DNA of 54,803 nt from Nocardiopsis sp. CNR-923 (GTDB lineage: Bacteria; Actinomycetota; Actinomycetes; Streptosporangiales; Streptosporangiaceae): NCBI RefSeq assembly GCF_001942255.1, contig NZ_MKKC01000082.1:1-54803 (forward strand), read 5' to 3'. Made by a program: the position numbers and the translations under genes. Positions within the stretch are counted from its first letter, which is position 1, and each line of letters opens with the position of its first letter. Under the pieces are notes generated by a model, which did not search any database, was not told where the DNA came from, and saw only the letters and a program-made list of their open reading frames with translations. Positions 9,427 through 18,064 of this stretch are shown piece after piece.

Positions 9427-10233
9427 TCAGGTGACCGTGACGTCGCAGGTGTCGGTGTGGCCCTGGTAGACCGCGGTGACCGTGGCCGATCCGGTTGCCA
9501 CGGCGGTGACTAGCCCGGAGGAGGACACGGTGGCGATCTGCTCGTCGGAGGTGCCCCACATCGCGGACAGGGTGACGTCGGCGGTGGACGCGTCGTCGTA
9601 GGTGGCCTCTGCGGCCAGCTGCTCGGTGCCGGACACGGCCAGCGACGAGGTGGCCGGAGTGACGTCCAGGCCGACCGCGGCTAGGGATGCGGACTGCTTC
9701 GGCGTGAGGCCGTACATGCGCTGGTCGCCAGCGCGTCCGAGCACGGTTGCGCGCACGGACAGACCACCGAGCGCCTCGGCCTCCAGCGCGAGAGCCTCGT
9801 TGCGGAAGATGCTGACCCTGGGGCCGTGGAAGGCGACCCGCTCAGCGCCGTCCTCGATGCGCACCCACAGGGTTCCCTCAGTCTCGACGGGGTCCTTGTG
9901 GGCGTAGGTGTAGCCGTTGGGGTCGGTGATGGCGTTGGCCCCGAAGTAGAGCCGGTAGTTGTACTCCGTCCACTGCTGTACGACGAAGTTGAAGGACTCG
10001 ACGCGCGGACTGTTGACCGACCTCGCCTGACGGTTGCGCCAGGTGCCGAGAACGGCCTGTTCGCCTCCCTCGGTGTTGATGCCGAACGGGGCCTCCAGGG
10101 CAGTGTGGCCGAGGTCGACGTATCCGTCGGTCTCGGGGTTGTCCGGATCGGCGGGCACCTCGGTGCCGACCGTGGGGTGGTAGTAGTACGTCCCCACTGC
10201 GGGGACGAGTAGGGCGTCGTCGTCGAGCGCCAT
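9427..10233 (-). CDS. Major tail (tube) protein with C-terminal bacterial Ig-like (Big_2) domain
   Basis: 268 residues. The first ~185 form the tube subunit (LLVPAVGTYYYHPTVGTEVP, GTWRNRQARSVNSPRVESF, AVLGRAGDQRMYGL-type end). Residues ~190-268 are a Big_2 domain: DVTPATSSLAVSGTEQL, then MWGTSDEQIATVSSSG, then LVTAVATGSATVTAVYQG. Such domains decorate the tube surface and are thought to bind carbohydrates weakly. ATG at 10233 follows AGGAGG. The chaperone genes are next downstream. The call rests on position and on the characteristic tube-plus-Ig layout. Confidence 0.88.
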   Translation of the reverse strand: MALDDDALLVPAVGTYYYHPTVGTEVPADPDNPETDGYVDLGHTALEAPFGINTEGGEQAVLGTWRNRQARSVNSPRVESFNFVVQQWTEYNYRLYFGANAITDPNGYTYAHKDPVETEGTLWVRIEDGAERVAFHGPRVSIFRNEALALEAEALGGLSVRATVLGRAGDQRMYGLTPKQSASLAAVGLDVTPATSSLAVSGTEQLAAEATYDDASTADVTLSAMWGTSDEQIATVSSSGLVTAVATGSATVTAVYQGHTDTCDVTVT

Positions 10234-10352
10234 GAATGCCTCCTAGGGGCACGGGTGTACAGGGTGAAGTGGTGCGCGGACCTGCGCCCGTGCGGGCGCT
10301 GAGCCCCCAGGCGGGGCGAGAGAACAGCAGGGGTGTCACGGAACGCGACCCC

Positions 10353-10757
10353 CTACGCGGGGCGGATCGCCAGCTGGTACGTGGCCTGGTAGCGGACCAC
10401 GCCCTTGGGGGTGGTCTCGTCCGGGATGCGAGCCGGTGAGGAGATCTCGGTGTAGCCCGCGATCGAGGCCAGACCGCCGATGATCTGCTGGGTGCGCCAC
10501 GCGGTCACCAGGGCGACCCGGGCAGTCTCGGCGAGATCGTCGGTGTCAGCGTCGCTGCTGTGCCAGCACTGAACGTCGACCAGGCAGCGATCGAGGAACC
10601 GCGGATCCGGCGCTCCGTCGCCGGGCACCTTCCGCGCCATCACCACCGGCAGGTCCCGCGACAGGTCCGGCTGTTCGGAGTAGACCGGCACCGGTGCCAG
10701 CGCTGGCCGGAGCAGGTCCAAGAGCAGCCGGTTGACCCGGGGCAGCATGCGCACCAT
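10353..10757 (-). CDS. Tail terminator / tail completion protein
   Basis: 134 residues directly upstream of the major tail protein, the usual place for the protein that caps the tail tube and joins it to the head. Sequence is compatible: LLLDLLRPALAPVPVYSEQP, then beta strands (LPVVMARKVPG, CLVDVQCWHSS) and a helix (DDLAETARVALVTAWR). The ATG shares its A with the upstream stop (TGATG), so I prefer it to the GTG one codon earlier. Family assignment is by position plus pattern. Confidence 0.7.
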   Translation of the reverse strand: MVRMLPRVNRLLLDLLRPALAPVPVYSEQPDLSRDLPVVMARKVPGDGAPDPRFLDRCLVDVQCWHSSDADTDDLAETARVALVTAWRTQQIIGGLASIAGYTEISSPARIPDETTPKGVVRYQATYQLAIRPA

Positions 10758-11053
10758 CACGCCTCCCCAACGCCGAGGGCGGTCCCGAGCTGGGTGATGA
10801 CCTGCTCGGCGATCGCGCGGGCCCGCGGGTGCCAGTCACCGCCCTTGCGCTCCAGGTCCCGTTGGAACTCGGCGCGCAGAGCGGACACCCGGCGCAGGGT
10901 CTGTTCAGCGTCAACCTGGTGGTGGACCTGGGCGAGCGCCTCGGCCGCGACCCGGCGGGCCTCGTCGAGAGCCCCCTCGGCGTGGGCCGCGCGGGCGATC
11001 GCGCAGGCGTAGTGCGCGGGGTCCAGGTGGCAGGTGTCGGAGTGGTGGTCCAT
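10757..11053 (-). CDS. Small unknown connector-region protein, 98 aa
   Basis: Starts MDHHSDTCHLDPAHYAC at 11053 and is mostly helical and charged (ALDEARRVAAEALAQVHHQVDAEQTLRR, split by no obvious motif). It is coupled on both sides by one-base stop/start overlaps. Two cysteines and four histidines in the first 17 residues could bind metal, but no classic finger spacing is seen. The longer open frame upstream of 11053 is an arginine-rich shadow of the neighbour and was not used. Function unknown; probably a head-tail joining accessory. Confidence 0.6.
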   Translation of the reverse strand: MDHHSDTCHLDPAHYACAIARAAHAEGALDEARRVAAEALAQVHHQVDAEQTLRRVSALRAEFQRDLERKGGDWHPRARAIAEQVITQLGTALGVGEA

Positions 11054-11355
11054 CAGCGCCACCCGGCGGCCCGGTGCAGGATGTACAGGCCCTCCATCGC
11101 GCCGTAGGCACGCCCGGAGTCGGACACCCCAGCCGCCCGCCCGAACTCCAGGGACAGCGCGTTGGGGTCCTCGAGGTTGACGAACGAGTCGACGCGGCCG
11201 CGGGTCACGGTCACCCGCGCTGTGCCGGTGCTGCGGTGCGCGGCCAATAGCCCGCGGGCGGTGTCGCCGATCTGCTCGGCGTGCTCGTGGACGGCGTCGC
11301 CCATGCCGGGCAGGCGGGCCACAGTGCGCTCCAGGGAGCGGTACAGAGTCGCCAT
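11053..11355 (-). CDS. DUF5403-like head-tail connector protein
   Basis: 100 residues, MATLYRSLERTVARLPGMGD onward. The pattern matches the small actinophage family with a helical N-terminus, the central LLAAHRSTGTARVTVTRG strand pair, and a C-terminus with NPNALSLEFG-like text (here EDPNALSLEFGRAAG) and GLYILHRAAG. In related phages this gene lies between the head-closure and tail-terminator genes, as here. Overlap of one base with the gene downstream. Confidence 0.7.
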   Translation of the reverse strand: MATLYRSLERTVARLPGMGDAVHEHAEQIGDTARGLLAAHRSTGTARVTVTRGRVDSFVNLEDPNALSLEFGRAAGVSDSGRAYGAMEGLYILHRAAGWR

Positions 11356-11688
11356 TCACGCCTCCCCCCGTGCGCGCAGGATCGCCGTCACGTGCCTGGT
11401 GCGCGACGACCCGTTGCGCCACAACGGTTCGCCCTCCACATCCCAGTCCCGGCCGTCCCAGACCACCCGCGCCCACGCCCCCACGGGCGCGTCGCGGGTG
11501 ATCATCCGGTACCGGGTGGTGGTCTGCTGCCCGGCCGCGATCACGTCCGTGGACGTGACCGGCTGGACCCGCGCGTACACCTTCGTCGGGGTGTCCGACG
11601 GGCCCCGGACCGGGTTTCCGTCCGGGTCGGTGCCGTCCACCTGCGGGTAGACGTCCACCTCCTCGGGTCCCCAGTCGAGCAGGCTCAC
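11356..11688 (-). CDS. Head closure / head-tail stopper protein
   Basis: 110 residues with an SPP1 gp16-like small beta-barrel pattern: VDVYPQVDGTDPDGNPVRGP, YARVQPVTSTDVIAAGQQTT, GAWARVVWDGRDWDVEGEP, TRHVTAILRAR. The GTG start at 11688 forms a GTGA overlap with the stop of the adaptor gene upstream and puts the valine before SLLDWGPEE. Extension further upstream is only the arginine/proline shadow of the neighbour. The stop at 11356 directly abuts the next start at 11355. Confidence 0.75.
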   Translation of the reverse strand: MSLLDWGPEEVDVYPQVDGTDPDGNPVRGPSDTPTKVYARVQPVTSTDVIAAGQQTTTRYRMITRDAPVGAWARVVWDGRDWDVEGEPLWRNGSSRTRHVTAILRARGEA

Positions 11689-12092
11689 GGCCACCACCCC
11701 CGGCGGCACCGCATCGGGCCCCGGCGCGGGGTGCCGATCTTCGGCCGGATGGTGAACGCACCCCGGTTCAGGCCGAGGTCGGCCCACTCCTCGTCGAGGA
11801 TCATCAGCCGCCCCGACGCGACCGCGGCCGACACCGAGTAGCTGTAGTCGCCGTCGGTCTCCTGCCGGTACCCCTCGGGGTTGCGCAACACGCGCAGGAC
11901 CGCGTTGGCCTCGACCATGACGACGGTCTCGGCGAACTCGGCATCGGCCGCGGCCCGAGCCGCCAGGTTCGGGATACGGCGGCGGATCTTGATCTCGGCG
12001 TCGTCCAGCAGGGTTTCGGCGAGGGTCTCCTCTTCCGGGGTGAGTGGCCGGTTGAACCGGTCCTGCACGTCCGTGACGGTCGCGATCGCCAC
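11685..12092 (-). CDS. Head-tail adaptor (Gp15/Gp19/Gp42-like)
   Basis: 135 residues. It carries the hallmark order of actinophage adaptors: ATVTDVQDRFNRPLTPEEE, then helix ETLLDDAEIKIRRRIPNL, then VVMVEANAVLRVLRNPEGYRQ-type text, and a C-terminal SYSVSAAVASGRLMILDEE. It binds the portal ring and receives the stopper. The GTG start at 12092 follows GGAGGGGG. Confidence 0.85.
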   Translation of the reverse strand: MAIATVTDVQDRFNRPLTPEEETLAETLLDDAEIKIRRRIPNLAARAAADAEFAETVVMVEANAVLRVLRNPEGYRQETDGDYSYSVSAAVASGRLMILDEEWADLGLNRGAFTIRPKIGTPRRGPMRCRRGWWP

Positions 12093-12110
12093 CGGGCCAC
12101 CCCCTCCGGG

Positions 12111-12455
12111 CTACTCGTCGCCGGTGTCGGCGTCGATCTCGTCGGCCAGGTCCTGCAGCTGGGCCTTGGTCATGTCCGCGACGTCGGCCTCGTCGATGTC
12201 GGCGACCGCGAGGATGTACTCGCGCCAGGCCTCGACCGTGGCGCTCTTCGCCGGACGCTCCGGCGCCTCGTCGTCGCCGGTTCCGTCGTCCTGGTCGTCC
12301 TCCATGTCCGGGGTGGGCTCAACGGCAGCCGCCGGGGGCTGGCTGCCCTCCCACGCCTTCGGGTTGGTGATCAGCTTGGCCACCTCGGGCGGAGGCACAT
12401 CGCCGGGCGCGTAGACGCTTCCGGCGACGTGCACGTAGCTGCGTAGTGTTCGCAT
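12111..12455 (-). CDS. Acidic phage protein with C-terminal HeH/LEM-like helix pair, 114 aa
   Basis: ATG at 12455 after GGGAGGGG. N-terminal ~35 residues form a beta-like segment (RSYVHVAGSVYAPGDVPP, VAKLITNPKAW). An acidic linker follows (DMEDDQDDGTGDDEAPE) and then a short helical module ending MTKAQLQDLADEIDADTG, a motif common in phage proteins placed between capsid and adaptor genes. Probably a head-tail joining accessory; function is not established from sequence. Confidence 0.65.
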   Translation of the reverse strand: MRTLRSYVHVAGSVYAPGDVPPPEVAKLITNPKAWEGSQPPAAAVEPTPDMEDDQDDGTGDDEAPERPAKSATVEAWREYILAVADIDEADVADMTKAQLQDLADEIDADTGDE

Positions 12456-12468
12456 CGACCGCCCCTCC

Positions 12469-13500
12469 CTACGCCACGTCCGCAGTGAACGACAGATCCG
12501 GGTTGGCCAGGACCGGCAGCGCAACCGCGCTCGCCTTCGTCCATACCGCGACCGGGTCCTCGGTCGAGTAGGCCCCAGCGACCACACCGGGCTCCTCACC
12601 GGCCAGCCCGTACCCCTGCTCCAGGGCCTCGGCCGTGGTGCCCCACAGAGACCCTCCCAGGTCACTGCTGTCCGGGTCGGTCGGGTCGCCCGGCTCGGGC
12701 AGGTACAGGAACCGGTCCACGGGGATGATGCGCTGTGCCGCCCCGCCCACACGGATCTGCGCGTCGTACACCTCGAACGGCGGCAGCCCGTGAGCGGACA
12801 ACACCTGCCCGAGCGCGGTCTCGGACACGATCGACGGAGTGCCGACCAGCGTGGCGGCCAGTTCCCGGATCTCCGCGTTGCGCAGCAGGTAGCCCAGCAC
12901 CACGGTGGAGATGACTGCCACGCCGGGTCGTTCGCCGTTACTGGCCACGTAGGTGTCGCGCCAGGCCAGCATGTCCGCGAGCGGGGTTGCGTTCACGGTG
13001 TCCGACCACGGGGTGGCCGCGGTGACGGTGTGGCCGGCCGACCGGCCGTAGTCGACGGTGGCCATCACACCGTTCTCGTCGATGACGACCTGACCCTCGA
13101 CGAGGGCCTGGCCGCGGGCCAGCTCCAGGCGGGCCGCCACCGACCGAGCCATGCGTTCGGCGTCGGTCAGGATCGCCGACCGGATCTCACCGGTCAGGCG
13201 TCGCTGGCGCAGCCGGTCGTACTCGCCCAAGCGCACCTTGCGGGAGATCGGCGGGAGTTCACCGGACACGCGGGTCACGCCGGGCCGGGCACCGATCGGC
13301 GACTCGGCGTCGTAGGCGCGGAACGTGGCGGCCTCGATGAGGCCCTCACCGCCGCGCGTGAACCGGTACTCCAGGTCATCCACCATCCGGCTGGGCAGCC
13401 AGCGGGACAGAGTGAACCGGTTGGCGTCCAAGTCGGCCTGGGCGGCACGCACGTACCCGGTCAGTTCGGCGGGGGTGGCGTAGTCACTGCTCAGAAGCAT
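12469..13500 (-). CDS. Major capsid protein (HK97 fold, lambda gpE/phage_capsid_E type)
   Basis: 343 residues. Features: FTLSRWLPSRMVDDLEYRF near the N-terminus, the E-family AESPIGARPGVTRVSGELPP, an extended E-loop region (RKVRLGEYDRLRQRRL), a long spine helix (ILTDAERMARSVAARLELA), and the P/A-domain segments VDYGRSAGHTV and IIPVDRFLYLPEPGDPTD. The last is the usual gpE C-terminal strand. It lies directly downstream of a decoration protein and a scaffold gene, the standard order. Confidence 0.92.
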   Translation of the reverse strand: MLLSSDYATPAELTGYVRAAQADLDANRFTLSRWLPSRMVDDLEYRFTRGGEGLIEAATFRAYDAESPIGARPGVTRVSGELPPISRKVRLGEYDRLRQRRLTGEIRSAILTDAERMARSVAARLELARGQALVEGQVVIDENGVMATVDYGRSAGHTVTAATPWSDTVNATPLADMLAWRDTYVASNGERPGVAVISTVVLGYLLRNAEIRELAATLVGTPSIVSETALGQVLSAHGLPPFEVYDAQIRVGGAAQRIIPVDRFLYLPEPGDPTDPDSSDLGGSLWGTTAEALEQGYGLAGEEPGVVAGAYSTEDPVAVWTKASAVALPVLANPDLSFTADVA

Positions 13501-13512
13501 CGTTCAGCCCCC

Positions 13513-13901
13513 TTACATGAAGATGATCCGGCCGGAGACGTCGGCCTGACCGGCGGCGTCCACGGCGATGGGCAGGTTGTCGGCGATCACGCGGCCGTGC
13601 TCGAACAGCGCACCGACCACGTCGCGGTGCCGTCGTGCGGGGCGCGGGTCGCGGTGAAGAGGAACCCGGAGAGGGTCTCGCGGCCGTCGATCGCGCCGTC
13701 GTCGTAGGGTCCGTACAGACCCGACGCGGTGATGCGGCCGAGCGCCAGGCCGGACGGGAAGTAGCCGTCCGGGTAGTGGGTTCCGGCGGTGAACATGGAG
13801 GTGTCGAGGGTGATCGAGCGGGCCATGTTGGTCCCGTGGGCGCTGCCCAGCCAGGACTGATCGTCCTGCGCGAACCCCTCGGTCCTCACAGTGAGGTCCA
13901 T
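13513..13901 (-). CDS. Head decoration protein (lambda gpD type); frameshifted
   Basis: 129 residues after restoring one base. The start MDLTVRTEGFAQDDQSWLG at 13901 and the core ITLDTSMFTAGTHYPDGYFP, LALGRITASGLYGPYDDG, ETLSGFLFTAT are typical of actinophage gpD. The as-written frame ends in a meaningless tail at 13587, whereas VVGALFEHGRVIADNLPI ... SGRIIFM is open in the next frame to a stop at 13513. One base is missing near 13618. The protein trims capsid surface sites after expansion. Confidence 0.85.
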
Positions 13902-13910
13902 GGGTGACTC

Positions 13911-14591
13911 CTAAGTCGTGGTCTTCTTGTGCTTCCGCTGCGCGTACAGGTCCCGGCCCGTGGCGACGGAGCCGCCGCCCTCGCCGCGGCTGCCCTGTCC
14001 CTGGGAGGGGTCGGGACGCCGCTGGTTCCCGCCGTTGGTTCCGCCGGTCGGGGCGCCCTGGCCCTGGCCGTCGTCGTTGGTGTCGCGGCCTTCTCCGCCA
14101 CCGGAGTTGCCCCCGAGCTTGGCGAGCTTGACGGCCTTGGCCTCGATCTCCTCGGCGGTCGTCCCGGTCAGGAACTCGATGGCGTCGTCAGGCACCTGGT
14201 GCTTGCGTGCGGCTTCGGCGACCCACAGGGACCGCTCGGCCTTCTCGGCCCGCGTGGCGGCCTCCGCCAGCTGCTGCTGGAGCTTCTCGGCCTCGGTGCG
14301 CTGGGCGTCCTGGATCTTGTCCAGCTCGGCGGCCTTCTTGCGCAGGTCCGCGTAGTCGCTGTACTTCTCCCGTTCGCGGGCCAGGCGATCGGCCACGATC
14401 CGGTCGACGTCGGCCTGGCCGAACGTGCGGCCTGCACCGCTGTTCTGGCCGCCGTCCCCGCTGCCCTGGCCTTCGCCTGCAGGCGGTGCACCGCCGGTGC
14501 CGTCTCCGCCGAGCACGGGCCAGATCGGTCCGCGGCGGGTCCAGCCGAGCGCGCGCAGCCCGGTGGTCGGGTGGGTGGGCAGGGCGTTCAT
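13911..14591 (-). CDS. Capsid scaffolding protein
   Basis: 226 residues: Gly/Gln-rich N-terminus, the classic VDRIVADRLAREREKYSDY signature, a long coiled coil of about 60 residues (LRKKAAELDKIQDAQR, AEKLQQQLAEAATRAEKAE), then DDAIEFLTGTTAEEIE. A low-complexity Gly/Asn/Asp tail ends in a basic cluster (RKHKK) expected to contact the capsid protein. It lies upstream of decoration and capsid genes, the usual scaffold position. Confidence 0.88.
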   Translation of the reverse strand: MNALPTHPTTGLRALGWTRRGPIWPVLGGDGTGGAPPAGEGQGSGDGGQNSGAGRTFGQADVDRIVADRLAREREKYSDYADLRKKAAELDKIQDAQRTEAEKLQQQLAEAATRAEKAERSLWVAEAARKHQVPDDAIEFLTGTTAEEIEAKAVKLAKLGGNSGGGEGRDTNDDGQGQGAPTGGTNGGNQRRPDPSQGQGSRGEGGGSVATGRDLYAQRKHKKTTT

Positions 14592-14695
14592 GGTGGTCTT
14601 CCTTCCGCCGTTGGCGTGTCCGGCCTTGAGCGCGGCCGTGGCGCGTCCCGCCCGGGTGGCGGGTGGTCATCGGGCCCGCACGGCAGCGGGCACGC

Positions 14696-14724
14696 GAAAG
14701 CCCCGCACCGGTCCGGTACGGGGC
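14696..14724 (-). terminator. Terminator downstream of the packaging operon
   Basis: Minus-strand stem GCCCCGTACCGG / CCGGTGCGGGGC (one mismatch), followed on the minus strand by TTTC. It sits 18 bases past the stop of the gene ending at 14742 and before the scaffold start, splitting packaging from head/tail genes. Confidence 0.7.
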
Positions 14725-14741
14725 TGGTCAGGTGAGGCAGG

Positions 14742-15020
14742 TCAGACGCGGCGGCCGGTCTCCGGGTCCAAACCGAAGAGGGTGCGCGCCTGCTCGTGGA
14801 ACTCCTGCTCGGCGTCGGCCGGAGGGTTCACGTCGAGGTAGTGGAGGTTGTAGTCCGACACCTCGGGCCGCTCCGGGGCGTCCGGTTGGAACTCCACCGA
14901 CGCGTCGAGGTTCCGGTTCACCCAGTCGGCATGCACGCCCGACAGCGCGCGGAGCCGCTCCACCTGCGCCTGTGAAGGGCGCACGGGGCGGCCCCGACGC
15001 CACGGCCGTTCTCTCGTCAT
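14742..15020 (-). CDS. Unknown small phage protein, 92 aa
   Basis: Starts MTRERPWRRGRPVRPSQAQ at 15020, 8 bases past the MuF gene stop. Basic N-terminus, then ERLRALSGVHADWVNRNLD, a tryptophan/asparagine-containing helix, and an acidic C-terminus (DVNPPADAEQEFHEQARTL). No known domain is recognised. The position at the end of the packaging operon suggests a minor head component. The longer open frame upstream of 15020 is a shadow of the MuF gene. Confidence 0.6.
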   Translation of the reverse strand: MTRERPWRRGRPVRPSQAQVERLRALSGVHADWVNRNLDASVEFQPDAPERPEVSDYNLHYLDVNPPADAEQEFHEQARTLFGLDPETGRRV

Positions 15021-15027
15021 AGCCACT

Positions 15028-16719
15028 TCACCCCTTGCCAGTCCGAGCCCAGCATGCGCGCTTACCGATCCAGGACGCATCCCGGCCGGTGTGGTGAGGC
15101 CGACGGCCGCACTGGGACATCTCATACGCGGTCGGGTAGTCGTCGCTCCCAAACGGCTCGTCGTTGATGCGCTGGAGGATCTCCTCGGCTGCGTCAATCT
15201 CCGCTTGCAAACCCAGACGGTCCGGGTCATCCAGAGCCATCGACGACAGCTCAGTCTCCGATCGGGTGAGCTGCCGCTCAAGCAGGTTCGCCAGCCTGAC
15301 CGCGTCGCTCTCATTCGCCCACGTGAACCCCTGCCGGGCCCACGTGTACCCACCCACGTCGATGTTCGCGTGAACCTCAATTCTCTCAAACCCCGAATGC
15401 TCATAACAAGTCTGGAGAAATCCGTTCCATGCCTCGGCGAACCCCTGGCCGCGCGCGGACCGGTCGAGGTTCAGGTAGTCGTGGATGGCGTACAGGGTGC
15501 CGTCGTGCTCCCGCCTGAACGTGCGCTCGACTGAACCAACATACGATCCGTCCGAGCTGTAGACGCTCCCACCGAACTGGATCTCGTCCTCGCTGATGTC
15601 GGTGCTGTCCACGGTGACCGTGAACCCGTTGTAGTCCCGACCCTCGATGATCTGCGTGAGGGCCTGCTCGATATCGGACTCACGGTTGAGGGCGTCGTCG
15701 TAGTCGTCCGGGATGAGGTTCCCAAGTCGGGGTAGTCCCGACCCTATGAGCTGCTGGATTCGGGCTTGCCGGGCGGCTTCCTGTTCGCGCCGGATCCGAT
15801 CAGCGTTGGCTTGGAGTTGGAGTCGGTGTGCCTCCTCCGCTGGGTTCGGGGCGGGGTTGATAGCCAGGAGCGGGCGGTCCTCGGTCGGCAGGTCAGCGGT
15901 CGGCACATCTCGGGACGGGTCGAACAGGTCCTGTTGTATGTCCTCGTCCGGGGCCTGTTGTGCGTTCTCGCCAACAGCGGCCGCGCGCTCCTGAGCCTGC
16001 GAGTTCTCCCGGTCACGTCGGCTCTCGATGAACCGCCGCCAGTTCTTCAGGTTCCCGTTGGCGTGCTCGTCCCACAGCCGCTGCATCTCCAGGTACTCAT
16101 CCCGGCCTGGCCAGTCATCCCGGTCGAACACCGGCACGGCGATACAGTCACACCGGTCGTGGTACGGCTCCGACGTGCCGTCCCGCAGCAGCGCCGCGGA
16201 CTCCGACCGGTAGACCGGACCGCGGCTGACCAACATCAGACAGAACGCGCAGTTCTCCGTACCGACCGTGATCCGCGCGTAACCGAGTGCCTTCGGGTCA
16301 TGGCGGGCCGCGTCCACCATCCCCTCACGCCCGCCAGCCGAGGCGTGCCGGAGCGCGACCCCCAAAGCATCCTCGATCACCGCTTGCGGAACAGGATCGT
16401 TCTCACCGAGCGCATCCAACCGCCCCCGGATTCGTTTCCGCATGCCCGCATTCAGTGCCGCAGGCGGGTAGGCACGCCGGGGGAAATCCACCGGACCCAG
16501 ATCACCTGTGACGCGCTGGCGCTCCGTCTGATAGAACGGTTGAGCGAGCTGCCACTGCTCGCGCCGGGCTGGATGCACCAGCCAGTACACATTCTGAACC
16601 CAGACATCCCACTCCGACTCTGTCGGCCGGGGTCGCAGGTTCCGAACGACCGGGAGCAGGGACGCACGCAACGCCAGCAGCAACGACACACGGTTGCGCT
16701 GGTACTGCTCGGGGGTCAC
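15028..16719 (-). CDS. MuF/VG15-like minor head protein with C-terminal GNAT-like effector domain
   Basis: 563 residues. Residues 1-~230 form the phage head-morphogenesis (MuF/VG15-like) domain, with TVGTENCAFCLMLVSRGP and YHDRCDCIAVPVFD (two cysteine pairs and one histidine, probably a zinc or redox site). Residues ~230-350 are a Gln/Arg/Glu-rich helical linker. Residues ~375-480 read as an acetyltransferase fold: beta strands VTVDSTDIS and GSYVGSVERTF, the acyl-CoA loop-like RSARGQGFAEAW, and the C-terminal motif GGYTWARQGFTW. MuF proteins are virion components, so the C-terminal enzyme-like domain could be packaged and injected. GTG at 16719 overlaps the portal stop. Domain calls are by motif only. 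Confidence 0.75.
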   Translation of the reverse strand: MTPEQYQRNRVSLLLALRASLLPVVRNLRPRPTESEWDVWVQNVYWLVHPARREQWQLAQPFYQTERQRVTGDLGPVDFPRRAYPPAALNAGMRKRIRGRLDALGENDPVPQAVIEDALGVALRHASAGGREGMVDAARHDPKALGYARITVGTENCAFCLMLVSRGPVYRSESAALLRDGTSEPYHDRCDCIAVPVFDRDDWPGRDEYLEMQRLWDEHANGNLKNWRRFIESRRDRENSQAQERAAAVGENAQQAPDEDIQQDLFDPSRDVPTADLPTEDRPLLAINPAPNPAEEAHRLQLQANADRIRREQEAARQARIQQLIGSGLPRLGNLIPDDYDDALNRESDIEQALTQIIEGRDYNGFTVTVDSTDISEDEIQFGGSVYSSDGSYVGSVERTFRREHDGTLYAIHDYLNLDRSARGQGFAEAWNGFLQTCYEHSGFERIEVHANIDVGGYTWARQGFTWANESDAVRLANLLERQLTRSETELSSMALDDPDRLGLQAEIDAAEEILQRINDEPFGSDDYPTAYEMSQCGRRPHHTGRDASWIGKRACWARTGKG

Positions 16720-18064
16720 TCCGACCCGCTCCCCCCAGGAACCGAGTCACGGCTGTCCAAGTCCTGCAACATCGCCAGGTACCGTTCCGCCGGGTCATCC
16801 GAGGACAGCTCACGCAGTCGGCGCCGCCGTTCCACCGAGAACCCCAGGTCCTCCCACGCCGCTTCGAGCGGCAACAGACCCGTGCTGTGCAACTTGCTCA
16901 CGCGTCCGCGCGCGCCGCGTAGGTCGGCGTCGCCGGATCCCGCCACACGGTCTCTAGCCGGGCCGCGTCGCGCGGGTCCCGCCCGGCGACCAGCATGCCC
17001 AACCGCTGCGTCTGTTCCCAGCCTCCGCCGAATCCGCGTTGCTTGCGCTCGGACTTCTTCACCAGCCGGGACTCGCTCGACCTGATCGCGTCCGCGCTCG
17101 CCGGGTTGTCCGAGGTGAACCCCCAGTAGTGCGCGGGCAAGCCGGTCAGCCCGGACCCGAGCTGCGCGTACATGCGCAGGACCTCGGTGAAGTTGCGCAG
17201 GTCCGCGCCGTCGAGTTGGAACACCTTGGCGTTCTCGTTCATGAGCGCCTGCAGACGCCCGAGGTATGCCTCCCACGCGGGGATCGGGTCGCCGTTCTCG
17301 TCGACGAAGTCCCCTTCGGTGGCGCCGGTGACGAACCGCTGCGGGACAGCGAGCAGCTCCTGGGCGCCCTGCAGGTTCGTGATGGACCGGCACGCGGCGT
17401 CCGTCAGGTCCATGACGTCGCGCATCTCGGTCGTGCCGGTGCGCTTGGCCAGCCGCTGCCGGTTCACCAGCAGCCCGACGAGCGTCTCGCCCAGGTTGTG
17501 GTCGTCGCGGTCGTCCTCGATCCACCCCTCGTACCGGTCGCGCCGCCAGTAGACGTTGGCGTGCGGCAGGTACAGGGTTGCGCGCTGCGGGATGCCCACC
17601 TCGGAGTCGTCCCACAACCTGACCGCCTCGGAGACCCGCCGGGTGCGCGGGTCCAGGGTGGCGGCCATGTACCGGCTCGACTCGACCGTGATCACGGGTG
17701 CGTCGTCGGCGCTGTCCGGGTACCCGACACAGGTGTACGCCTTGCCGTGCACGAGCGCGTCCAGGTGACCCATCCCCGACTCCTCGTCGAGGTTGTTGGC
17801 CTGCCACCACCCCCACAGCTCGTCGTCGGCCTGGTCCTGGCCACCGAGCCGGAACCCCTCGACGTCGAGCCTCTCCTCGATCGCGTCGACGTACATGCCC
17901 GGCCAGTTGATGACCGTGGCCAGGTCCTCCAGCTCTGGTGGGAGCGCCAGGCCGAGCGCCTCCAGGCGGCGGGACCCGTCGTAGTACGCCTCCAGCCGCT
18001 TCCACCCACGGATGCGATCATCGACGTCGCGCACGAGCCGCGCGAGCACGTCCACCTCGGCCAC
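16716..18064 (-). CDS. Portal protein (SPP1 gp6-like); frameshifted
   Basis: Forms the dodecameric DNA gate of the head. 449 residues when one base is restored. Typical features: RLEAYYDGSRRLEALG, TVINWPGMYVDAIEERLD, a wing and stem with VGLLVNRQRLAKRTGT, the clip region, SGLTGLPAHYWGFTSDNPASADAIRSSE (written in two parts here only by length), and the C-terminal YAARADA continued as VSKLHSTGLLPLEAAWEDLG in the next frame. One G is missing near 16899. GTG at 18064 lies 47 bases inside the terminase end. The end overlaps the MuF start (GTGA). Confidence 0.88.
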
